From Ornithinimicrobium murale (GTDB taxonomy: Bacteria; Actinomycetota; Actinomycetes; Actinomycetales; Dermatophilaceae), in the NCBI RefSeq assembly GCF_003352835.1, contig NZ_QLVD01000015.1, positions 62,001-126,000 on the forward strand: a stretch of DNA of 64,000 nt, given 5' to 3'. Positions 22,491-30,307 of this stretch are shown here, in pieces. Below the pieces are notes generated by a model that was not told the DNA's origin, searched no databases, and saw only the letters and a list, made by a program, of their open reading frames with translations. The position numbers and the translations under genes are program-made. Positions within the stretch are counted from its first letter, which is position 1. Every line of letters begins with the position of its first letter.

Positions 22491-24464
22491 ATGAGCATGG
22501 GCATGGGGAACGGCCCCGGCGCCACGATGCGCGGCTTCACCCGGGACCGCTCGGTCCGCGACCGACGACTGCAGGAAGGCACGGGACGGCGCGTCCTGGG
22601 CTACGGTCGCCCGTTCCGTTCCGATATCACCCTGTTCCTGATCCTGACCATCATCGTCGCGGCCCTCGGGGTGGCCACGCCGCTCCTGCTCGGCCGGATC
22701 ATCGATCACGGCGTCATTCCCCAGGACCGCGGCGTGGTGATCACCCTCGGGTTGGTTGTCGCGGGTCTGGCCGTCGTCGAGGCGGGGCTCACCGTCGTCA
22801 CCCGGTTCTATGGTTCGCGCATCGGTGAAGGCCTGATTCTCAACCTGCGCACGCAGGTCTTCTCCCACGTGCTGCGACAGCCGATCGCCTTCTTCACCCG
22901 GGCCCAGACCGGTGCCCTGGTCAACCGACTCAACACCGACGTCATCGGCGCCCAGACGGCGTTCACCAGCATCCTGTCGGGACTGGTCAGCAACGTGGTC
23001 TCGTTGGCCCTGATTCTCGGTGCCCTGGTCACGATGTCCTGGGTGATCACACTCCTGGCGCTCCTGCTGCTGCCGATCTTCCTCATCCCGGCGCACCGGA
23101 TGGGCCAACGCCTCTCACAGCTGACCCGTCGGCAGATGACTCTCAACGCCGACCTGGCCACCCGGATGACCGAGCGGTTCAACGTCGGGGGAGCGCTCTT
23201 GGTGCGGCTGTTCGGTCGGCCGGCCCAGGAGGACGCCGAGTATGCCGATCGCGCCCGGGGGGTGCGCGACGCCGGGGTCCAGATCTCGGTCAACCGGGTG
23301 ATCTTCATGGCCGGTCTCGGCCTGGTGGCCGCGCTGGCCACCGCCCTGGTCTATGGGCTGGGCGGGCTGATGGCCGTGGCCGGCGACCTGTCGGTCGGCA
23401 CCCTGGTCGCCATGGCCGCCCTGCTCGGCAGGATGTACGGGCCGTTGACCGCCCTGTCCAACGTCCGCGTCGACATCATGACGGCCCTGGTCTCCTTCGA
23501 GCGGATCTTCGAGGTCCTGGACCTCGAGCCTCTCGTGCAGGAGGACGAGGCGGCGATCGCCCTGCCGGACGGTCCCGTGGACGTCGAGCTCGACGGGGTC
23601 AGCTTCGCCTATCCCGGGGCAGCCGAGGTCTCGATCGCCTCCCTGGAGAGCCGCACGGGTTCGGCGGCCCCGAGACCGGACCCTTCGAGGAGCGAGGCCG
23701 GGAAGCAGGACACTCCTGACCCGGACACTGCGGTCGGCGACGGCGCCCGGGTGCTGCAGGACATCACGACCCACATCAGAGCCGGGGAGCTGGTGGCGCT
23801 GGTGGGTCCCAGCGGGGCGGGCAAGTCGACGTTCACGACCCTGGTGTCGCGGCTCTACGACCCGACCGAGGGCAGCGTCCGCATCGGGGGAGTGGATCTG
23901 CGCGAGACCACCTTCGCGAGCCTGTCGCGCACCATCGGGGTGGTGACGCAGGAGGCCCACATGTTCAACGACACCATCCGGGCCAACCTGCTCTATGCCG
24001 CGCCCGGTGCCACGACCGACCAACTGGAGGCGGCCCTGCGCTCAGCGCAGGTGTGGGACCTGGTCGAGCGGCTGCCCGAGGGAGTCGACACTGTGGTGGG
24101 CGACCGGGGGCACCGCCTCTCCGGTGGCGAGAAGCAGCGCCTGGCCATCGCCCGCCTCCTGCTGAAGTCACCGGCGGTCGTGCTGCTGGACGAGGCGACC
24201 GCTCACCTCGACAGTGAGTCCGAGGTGGCCGTGCAGCGGGCCCTGGACGAGGCCCTGACCGGGCGCACCTCGATCGTGATCGCGCACCGGCTGAGCACGA
24301 TCCGTGGGGCCGACCAGATCCTGGTGATGGACCAGGGCCGGATCATCCAACGCGGCACGCACGAGGAGCTGCTGGCCCGGGGTGGGCTCTACCGGACCCT
24401 GCACGACACGCAGTTCCGCACGGACCGCCACCCGGCTGCTCCCGGCGCCGCGGGCGCGGACTGA
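22491..24464 (+). CDS. ABC transporter, fused permease and ATPase (MsbA/LmrA type)
   Basis: This is a half-transporter exporter of 657 residues acting as a dimer in the membrane. Six membrane segments (about residues 40-330) are followed by an ATPase domain with Walker A GPSGAGKST, signature LSGGEKQRLAIARLL, Walker B VVLLDEATAHLD and H-loop IAHRLSTI. An unusual Ser/Pro/Asp-rich insert of about 35 residues (about 380-415) splits the beginning of the ATPase domain, between YPGAAEVS and VLQDITTHI. It starts 12 bases after the ABC-F gene, so the two are co-transcribed. The substrate is unknown. Confidence 0.93.
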   Translation: MSMGMGNGPGATMRGFTRDRSVRDRRLQEGTGRRVLGYGRPFRSDITLFLILTIIVAALGVATPLLLGRIIDHGVIPQDRGVVITLGLVVAGLAVVEAGLTVVTRFYGSRIGEGLILNLRTQVFSHVLRQPIAFFTRAQTGALVNRLNTDVIGAQTAFTSILSGLVSNVVSLALILGALVTMSWVITLLALLLLPIFLIPAHRMGQRLSQLTRRQMTLNADLATRMTERFNVGGALLVRLFGRPAQEDAEYADRARGVRDAGVQISVNRVIFMAGLGLVAALATALVYGLGGLMAVAGDLSVGTLVAMAALLGRMYGPLTALSNVRVDIMTALVSFERIFEVLDLEPLVQEDEAAIALPDGPVDVELDGVSFAYPGAAEVSIASLESRTGSAAPRPDPSRSEAGKQDTPDPDTAVGDGARVLQDITTHIRAGELVALVGPSGAGKSTFTTLVSRLYDPTEGSVRIGGVDLRETTFASLSRTIGVVTQEAHMFNDTIRANLLYAAPGATTDQLEAALRSAQVWDLVERLPEGVDTVVGDRGHRLSGGEKQRLAIARLLLKSPAVVLLDEATAHLDSESEVAVQRALDEALTGRTSIVIAHRLSTIRGADQILVMDQGRIIQRGTHEELLARGGLYRTLHDTQFRTDRHPAAPGAAGAD

Positions 24465-24487
24465 GGGTGTCGCCGGGCCGACGGTCC

Positions 24488-25345
24488 TCAGGTCAGCCGA
24501 CGTCCCTGCTGAGCTCGGCGCCCGAGCACCGTGTCCAGGAAGGTGTCAACGGTGCGCTCCCACTGCGCTGGTTGCTCCAGGTTGGGGTAGTGCCCCGCTC
24601 CCGGGATCGTGACCACGCCACGTCCGTCCACGACTGAGCTGACCGCGCGCTCTGTCATCCGGTGGTGGTCGACATAGTCCAGCTCGCCCACGATCCCGAG
24701 GACCGGCACCGTGATCTCGGTGAGCCGCGCCCAGGACCCGGTGACGTGCTCCGGGGGCACCAGGTCCGGCCTGATGTGGGTGCTGACGAAGTGCTCGTGC
24801 ATGCGGTTCACCAGCTCCAGCACGGTCGGGTCAACCTCCTCGAGACTGCGCTGCGGTCCCGCGACCCACTCCAGGGTTGCCGCCAACCAGGCATGGGCGT
24901 CCATCGCCGCGGCCGCTTCCTGCACCCGTCGGTTCTGCTCGATGGCCACCGGATCAGCGAACGTCGGCTCGTTGGTGCCCGCGCCGCTGAGCACCAGCGC
25001 CAGCACCAGGTCGGGGTGCTCCAGTGCGGTGTCGACGGCGGTCCCGGCCCCCATGCTGGTGCCGATCAGCACGGCGGGCCCGAGGTCCAGGTGCCGGATC
25101 AGGGCCGCCAGGTCGTCGCACTGGCGGAACGGCGCGGTGCCCGAGGAGGACCAGCCGTGCGTGCGGGCGTCGGGGACCACCGTGGTGGTCCGTTGCGCCA
25201 GGTGGGCGAGCTCACGGGCATACATCCGGTGGTCGACGTAGCCTGCGTGAAGGAGGACGACCGGTGGCGTGCCGCTGCCTTTCCGGGCATAACTGAGGTG
25301 ACCCGATGGCAGGTCGAGCCGCTGGAGGTTCTGGGTGGTGGTCAT
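24488..25345 (-). CDS. Alpha/beta hydrolase
   Basis: This 285-residue alpha/beta-fold hydrolase has the nucleophile elbow GTSMGAG (S97), an acid candidate in GELDYVDHHRM and the C-terminal histidine in IPGAGHYPNLEQP. The oxyanion region is VVLLHAGYVDHRMY. The ATG at 25345 overlaps the marR stop (ATGA), so the hydrolase is the second gene of a MarR-controlled operon and is probably the regulator's target. Substrate class (ester, lactone or haloalkane) is not evident. Confidence 0.88.
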   Translation of the reverse strand: MTTTQNLQRLDLPSGHLSYARKGSGTPPVVLLHAGYVDHRMYARELAHLAQRTTTVVPDARTHGWSSSGTAPFRQCDDLAALIRHLDLGPAVLIGTSMGAGTAVDTALEHPDLVLALVLSGAGTNEPTFADPVAIEQNRRVQEAAAAMDAHAWLAATLEWVAGPQRSLEEVDPTVLELVNRMHEHFVSTHIRPDLVPPEHVTGSWARLTEITVPVLGIVGELDYVDHHRMTERAVSSVVDGRGVVTIPGAGHYPNLEQPAQWERTVDTFLDTVLGRRAQQGRRLT

Positions 25346-25800
25346 GCGTGGTTCCTTTCGGTCGCGGTGAGGCGGGTCAGACCGCCGATCACGTGGTCCA
25401 GGACCCGGACGCACGCGGCGATGTCCTCGCTGTTCAGGCCCTCGGCCAGGGGACCGAGGCGATCGAGCTCGGCGGCGTGCAGAGCCGTGAACTCCCGCTC
25501 ACCGGCGGTGGTCAGCGCCACCAGGTGCGAACGGCGGTGCTCCGGGTTCGGCCGGGTCTGCGCCAGGCCCAGCTCCTTGGCCCGGTCCACCAGCGCCTGG
25601 ACTCCCTGTCGAGTGACATACAGGCTCCGGGCGATGGACGGGACCGTCTGGGGTCCCTCGACGTGCAGACGCTCAAGCACCGCGCGCAGGGGGACGGTCA
25701 GGCTGCTGCCCTCCAGCCCCGCGCCGACGGCACGAGCAGACAGCTCGTGGACCGGGCGGATCCGTTGGAGGACGGCATAGAGCTCACGATCGGCTGACAT
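25342..25800 (-). CDS. MarR-family transcriptional regulator
   Basis: This 152-residue winged-helix regulator reads RAVLERLHVEGPQTVPSIARSLYVTRQGVQALVDR, followed by a wing with NPEHRRSHLVALT. MarR proteins usually repress their own operon until a small phenolic or hydrophobic ligand binds. Two 17-base palindromes overlap the predicted promoter and start, so autorepression of the marR-hydrolase operon is a strong inference. The ATG at 25800 has almost no leader. Confidence 0.93.
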   Translation of the reverse strand: MSADRELYAVLQRIRPVHELSARAVGAGLEGSSLTVPLRAVLERLHVEGPQTVPSIARSLYVTRQGVQALVDRAKELGLAQTRPNPEHRRSHLVALTTAGEREFTALHAAELDRLGPLAEGLNSEDIAACVRVLDHVIGGLTRLTATERNHA

Positions 25801-25841
25801 GACAAAGATCCTGTCATAATGACAAGCGTCTTGTCAATCAA
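25800..25841 (-). promoter_or_regulatory. marR promoter with two palindromic operators
   Basis: On the minus strand TTGATT (25841-25836), a 17-base spacer and TATGAC (25818-25813) form a promoter. Two palindromes of the form TGACA-N7-TGTCA lie at 25800-25816 and 25820-25836, their centres 20 bases apart (two helical turns). The upstream one is TGACAAG-CGT-CTTGTCA, a perfect 7-base arm. The upstream operator also contains the stop codon of the universal stress protein gene. Confidence 0.85.
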
Positions 25842-26301
25842 CTGTTGCTCGCGCGGCCACGACGAAAGGGCGCGACAGGGCCTCAGGACCCTTCACGACG
25901 AGCACCGGGATCGGGCTGTCCAGCAGGATCCGCTGGGTCGTGCCGCCCAGGAAGAACTTGCCGACCTCGGAGCGCCGGCGGGACCCGATCACCAGGACCT
26001 CGGCGTCGTGTTCGGCACACAGCCGCAGCAGGGCAGACGGCACCTCGCTCGCGGACGTGGTGGACACCACCTTCCACTGCGGGGCAGTCGGGCCGCCACG
26101 CTCGCCGATCACGTCCTCGACATCCTTGGCCACAGCCGTCACCTCGGCTGCGTCGGCCGGTGTGCCGCTGGCCCCGTCGCGTCCCGTGTCCTGCACATGC
26201 AGGACCAGCAGGGTCGTGTCGTGGACCTGCGCCCAGTCCAGGGCAGCGGCCACGGCCGCGCGACCCTCGGCATCAGCATTGTGGGCAACAGCGACGGGCA
26301 T
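25834..26301 (-). CDS. Universal stress protein, UspA family
   Basis: This 155-residue single-domain Usp protein shows the ATP-binding signature GSRRRSEVGKFFLGGTTQRI and a following SPIPVLVVK strand. Such proteins bind ATP and support survival under stress. The ATG at 26301 has a GAGGAG site. The gene ends inside the marR operator. It is transcribed in the same direction as marR but the marR promoter lies between the two start points. Confidence 0.92.
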   Translation of the reverse strand: MPVAVAHNADAEGRAAVAAALDWAQVHDTTLLVLHVQDTGRDGASGTPADAAEVTAVAKDVEDVIGERGGPTAPQWKVVSTTSASEVPSALLRLCAEHDAEVLVIGSRRRSEVGKFFLGGTTQRILLDSPIPVLVVKGPEALSRPFVVAARATVD

Positions 26302-26365
26302 GCCGGCTCCTCTGATCGACAGTGGTGGGCGGTCCGCGCCCGGTCAGACCTTATCCGTCACCACG

Positions 26366-27163
26366 TCACAGGGCCTGGGTCTGCCCGCCATCGACGGTCG
26401 TGAGGGAGCCGGTCATGAAAGAGGCGATCGGCGAGGTCACAAAAGCCGCCACCGCCCCGAACTCCTCGGGCTGTCCGAGCCGCCCGAGCGGGACCGTCCT
26501 GGCGTGCGCCGCCCGGTGTCCGGCGGGGTCGTCAGTGGCCTTCTCCAGCTCCCGCACGCGGTCGGTGTCGAACCGTCCGGGCAGGACACAGTTGATGCGG
26601 TGGCCACTGGCGCCGTACTCCTGCGCCATCGTCTTGGCGGCCATGGCCAGCCCCGGACGGAGCCCGTTGGAGATGGCCAGGTCGGGCAGCGGTGTGCGCA
26701 CCGAGGTCGAGAGCACGAAGGTGATCGCCAACGGCCGGGTGGCCGACTCCAGGAGGGTCCTGGCCAGGCGCAACGGGCCGAGGTGGACCTGCTCGAAGGC
26801 AGCGCGCCACTCCTGGTCGGTCGTCTCCCGGAGCGGACCCGCGGGCGGCCCGCCGACGCTCAGAACGGCGCCGTCGATGCTGTCCAGGTGTCTCTGGGCC
26901 GCCTCGAGGATGGCTGCTGCGGCACCGGCGTCGGCCAGGTCAGCCGAGAGGCCGTAGGCCATGCCCTCGCGGCGTTCGGTCAGCTCACCGCCGGCCAGCG
27001 CACCGTCGCTCAACTCCTGGGCCGTGCGCTCGGCCTGCGCCGCGTCTCGCCCGACGACCAGCACCTGGGCACCGTCCGCGACCAGGTGCTCAGCGGTGGC
27101 CCGACCCAGGCCCCGGGAGCCGCCGGTGACGATATAGCCGCGTCCAGCCAGTCCGAGATCCAT
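26366..27163 (-). CDS. Short-chain dehydrogenase/reductase with atypical active site
   Basis: This 265-residue Rossmann protein has the dinucleotide motif TGGSRGLGRA near residue 14 and ends VDGGQTQAL like FabG-type reductases. Where classical SDRs have Tyr-x3-Lys, the sequence reads LAISNGLRPGLAMAAKT: the lysine is present but the tyrosine position is not Tyr. The serine in VLSTSVR is kept. It may be a divergent SDR subgroup with another catalytic residue, or a non-catalytic member. Its substrate is unknown. Confidence 0.88.
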   Translation of the reverse strand: MDLGLAGRGYIVTGGSRGLGRATAEHLVADGAQVLVVGRDAAQAERTAQELSDGALAGGELTERREGMAYGLSADLADAGAAAAILEAAQRHLDSIDGAVLSVGGPPAGPLRETTDQEWRAAFEQVHLGPLRLARTLLESATRPLAITFVLSTSVRTPLPDLAISNGLRPGLAMAAKTMAQEYGASGHRINCVLPGRFDTDRVRELEKATDDPAGHRAAHARTVPLGRLGQPEEFGAVAAFVTSPIASFMTGSLTTVDGGQTQAL

Positions 27164-27191
27164 GCGCTCATCGTGGCACGGAGCGATGGGT

Positions 27192-27269
27192 AGCCAGTTA
27201 CCAGTCCTCGTCGTCCCAGCCAGTTACCAGTCGTCCTCGTCCCAGCCAGTTACCAGTCCTCCTCGTCCC
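27192..27269. repeat. Three tandem 26-bp repeats covering the SURF1 stop codon
   Basis: Units at 27192-27217, 27218-27243 and 27244-27269 each contain AGCCAGTTACCAGTC and differ by one or two bases. On the minus strand the first unit met encodes the SURF1 C-terminal EEDW and stop; the other two repeat the same coding end and stop after the gene. The gene's end has thus been tandemly copied. Confidence 0.9.
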
Positions 27270-28083
27270 AGATGCGCACCTTCTTGGGCTTGACGGGTGT
27301 GGCCGGCTTCCCCTGTCGTGCCGCCTGCTCCGCCCTCCTGACGCCACCCTCGCCCTCGAGCCACTCCCGGCGGGCCATCACCAGAACCAGGATCAGGAGC
27401 ACCGGAGAGGTCAGCCACCACTGCAGGGAGTAGGCGAAGTGTGACCCGAGGTCGGTTCGCGGCTCAGCCAGCGGCGTCGGGCGAGGGATCTGCTCGGCCG
27501 ACCCGTCGGCATACTGCTCCTCCTCCAGGACCAGGTAGGCGCCCAGCACACGACGCTCCCACCGCTGCTCGGCGGCCGCGAGGTTGATCGAGGCCAGTTG
27601 CTCCGGCGGCATGTCCCGCTCGAGGTCCACCTCACCGGGGCGCAACCATCCCAGCACCTCAACCTCACCCTCAGGTGCAGGTGGCACCTCAGGGAGGGTG
27701 GCAGCGTTCTCCGCGTTGGGCGCCCAGCCCCGGTCCACTGCCAAGGTGCCGGTCGGCGTGTCCAACGGGACCACGATCTCGTAGCCATAGGTCTTGTGCA
27801 GGGGGCGGTTCCGGACATAGAGCTGCTGGTCCACGGCATACTCACCGCTGACCCGGACCCGCGTCCACTCCGCGCGCTCCGGGAGAGGGGTGCCGTCCTC
27901 GGCGAGGACGTCCTCGAGGGGGACCGGCTCGGCGTCGTAGTGGGCCTCGACCCGGTCGCTGGCGGCCACCTTTTCCTCGTGCCGGGAGAACTGCCAGTTG
28001 CCGAGCAGCACGGTGACGACCGCGAAGACCACGCCCAGAGCGAGGTATCCCAGCCACCGGGGGGCGAGAAGGCTGCGCAGCAA
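27250..28083 (-). CDS. SURF1 family cytochrome oxidase assembly protein
   Basis: SURF1 proteins assist heme a insertion during cytochrome c oxidase assembly. The product has a first membrane helix (WLGYLALGVVFAVVTVLLGNW), a large extracytoplasmic domain with VDRGWAPNAEN, and a second helix WWLTSPVLLILVLVMARREW, then a Lys-rich cytoplasmic tail ending RIWDEEDW. I chose a TTG at 28083, just after the stop of the upstream small gene (28086); the open frame continues upstream without an ATG that avoids overlap, so the start is uncertain. It belongs functionally with ctaA/ctaB about 20 kb away. Confidence 0.88.
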   Translation of the reverse strand: MLRSLLAPRWLGYLALGVVFAVVTVLLGNWQFSRHEEKVAASDRVEAHYDAEPVPLEDVLAEDGTPLPERAEWTRVRVSGEYAVDQQLYVRNRPLHKTYGYEIVVPLDTPTGTLAVDRGWAPNAENAATLPEVPPAPEGEVEVLGWLRPGEVDLERDMPPEQLASINLAAAEQRWERRVLGAYLVLEEEQYADGSAEQIPRPTPLAEPRTDLGSHFAYSLQWWLTSPVLLILVLVMARREWLEGEGGVRRAEQAARQGKPATPVKPKKVRIWDEEDW

Positions 28084-28085
28084 TG

Positions 28086-28289
28086 TCAGCCGTCCCGCTC
28101 GCCGAGCTGGTCGACGGGCAGGACCTCGATGAGGAACCCACGCACCGAGAGGAAGGCGCTCAGGGACTCCCGGTGATCGAGGCAGGCCAGCCACACCTTG
28201 CGGCGCTCCGGCTGGTGGACCTTGGGGTTGTTCCAGACCACTCCGTGGGTCGCCGTGGCGCGGCAGCCCTTGGCGCTACAGGTCAGCAT
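28086..28289 (-). CDS. Small conserved actinobacterial protein with Cys/His motifs
   Basis: This protein of about 67 residues has C-x4-C (CSAKGCRA) near the N-terminus and C-x2-H (ACLDHRE) in the middle, a pattern suggesting a zinc site. WNNPKVHQPERRKVWLACLDH is well conserved in actinobacterial homologues I remember, which are of unknown function. It overlaps the DUF3099 gene by 14 bases and ends just before SURF1, so the three form one operon. A GTG one codon upstream (28292) is an equal start. Confidence 0.75.
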   Translation of the reverse strand: MLTCSAKGCRATATHGVVWNNPKVHQPERRKVWLACLDHRESLSAFLSVRGFLIEVLPVDQLGERDG

Positions 28290-28602
28290 CACGGCCGGAC
28301 TCTTGGTCCGGGCGGTCGGCGGGCGGGAGCGACAGGGTCGGGGAGGTCAGGCTGCCTGCCGGAGCCGTCCGGTGATCGACCGCATTGGCGATCATGACCG
28401 CCACCTGGGGGAGGAAGGTGGCTGCGAGCGCGAGCAGCACGCCGACCACGATCCACCCGCTGAGCAGTGCCCAGACCGCCAGCGGGAAGGAGAGCGTGCG
28501 GATCGCCATGGCGATCAGGTAGCTGCGCATGCGCTGGTCCCGGTCCTCCTTGGGTGACCGGCCGACCGTCGTCACCCCCTGGGTGACCTTCTTCCTACGC
28601 AC
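28276..28602 (-). CDS. DUF3099 domain membrane protein
   Basis: This 108-residue protein has an N-terminal VTTVGRSPKEDRDQRMRSY block, then two hydrophobic helices (TLSFPLAVWALLSGWIVVGVL and LALAATFLPQVAVMIANA), the layout of DUF3099 proteins. The start is set at the GTG at 28602, which lies 6 bases after TATCGT and so looks leaderless; the longer open frame to 28719 has no support. It is the first gene of the DUF3099 / small protein / SURF1 operon. The function is unknown. Confidence 0.8.
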   Translation of the reverse strand: MRRKKVTQGVTTVGRSPKEDRDQRMRSYLIAMAIRTLSFPLAVWALLSGWIVVGVLLALAATFLPQVAVMIANAVDHRTAPAGSLTSPTLSLPPADRPDQESGRDADL

Positions 28603-28614
28603 CCCTCCACGATA
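28603..28614 (-). promoter_or_regulatory. Leaderless promoter TATCGT-N6-GTG (DUF3099 operon)
   Basis: TATCGT lies at 28614-28609 on the minus strand, 6 bases before the GTG at 28602. It is back to back with the fabG promoter region. Confidence 0.5.
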
Positions 28615-28628
28615 CGTCGCTCGGCTGA

Positions 28629-29423
<795 letters not shown>

Positions 29424-29502
29424 CGGGCTGCATCAGCCGGCTCCAGGCGTCGCGGTCACGACACCGGTCGTCGGGCTCGTCGGCGTGACGCCTGCGGGAC
29501 GC

Positions 29503-29515
29503 TAGTCTGCTCACC
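29503..29515 (+). promoter_or_regulatory. Leaderless promoter TAGTCT-N7-ATG (inhA)
   Basis: TAGTCT at 29503-29508 precedes the ATG at 29516 by 7 bases. This gives enoyl reductase a promoter separate from fabG. Confidence 0.5.
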
Positions 29516-30271
29516 ATGCTGCTCGAAGGAAAGAAGCTCCTCGTCACCGGAGTCCTCATGGACTCATCCATCGCCTTCCACGTCGCTCGACTGGCACAGG
29601 AGCAGGGGGCCGAGGTGATCCTCACGTCCTTCGGGCGCACCTTCCGGATCACCCAGTCGATCGCCAAGCGGCTGCCTACGACCCCTGAGGTCATCGAGCT
29701 GGACGTGTCCGACCAGGAGCACCTGGACACCCTGGCCGAGCGGTTGAGGGAGCACACCGACCACCTGGACGGGGTGGTGCACTCCATCGGGTTCGCTCCG
29801 GCGGGCGCGTTCAACTTCCTGGAGGCAGACTGGGAGGACGTGGCCACAGCAGTGCAGGTGTCGGCCTACTCGCTGAAGTCCCTGACGGTGGCCTCGTTGC
29901 CGCTGATGGGCGAGGGGGGCAGCGTGGTCGGGCTGACCCTCGATGCGACCAAGGCGTGGCCGGTCTATGACTGGATGGGGGTGGCGAAGGCGGCATTCGA
30001 GTCGACCAACCGCTATCTGGCCCGTGATCTAGGGCCCAAGGGGATCCGGTCCAACCTGGTCTCGGCCGGTCCGATCGCCACCACCGCTGCGCGATCTATC
30101 CCGATGTTCGAGCAGTTCGAGAAGTGGGGTGAGCGCTCACCGCTGGGGTGGGACCTGCGCGACGCCGAGCCGGCGGCCAAGGCGTGCGTGGCGCTGCTGT
30201 CCGACTGGTTCCCGGCGACCACCGGCGAGATCGTGCACGTGGACGGCGGCTTCCACGCGATGGGCTTCTGA
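29516..30271 (+). CDS. inhA: Enoyl-ACP reductase (InhA/FabI type)
   Basis: This NADH-dependent enoyl-ACP reductase completes each elongation cycle of fatty acid synthesis. The 251-residue product shows the FabI-type glycine-poor nucleotide motif (VTGVLMDSSIAFHVA), HSIGFAP, and the Y-x6-K active site as Y151 and K158 in YDWMGVAK. Length and motifs fit mycobacterial InhA closely. The Mur-ligase gene starts 36 bases downstream and is probably on the same transcript. Confidence 0.95.
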   Translation: MLLEGKKLLVTGVLMDSSIAFHVARLAQEQGAEVILTSFGRTFRITQSIAKRLPTTPEVIELDVSDQEHLDTLAERLREHTDHLDGVVHSIGFAPAGAFNFLEADWEDVATAVQVSAYSLKSLTVASLPLMGEGGSVVGLTLDATKAWPVYDWMGVAKAAFESTNRYLARDLGPKGIRSNLVSAGPIATTAARSIPMFEQFEKWGERSPLGWDLRDAEPAAKACVALLSDWFPATTGEIVHVDGGFHAMGF

Positions 30272-30307
30272 CCACGATGACGCCCTCCCGACCGGCCAGC
30301 CACGACG

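Noticed and set aside
21318-23108. 596-codon minus-strand frame across the ABC-F and ABC exporter genes
   Set aside because: Its composition is a reverse-complement artefact; the plus-strand genes have intact Walker motifs.
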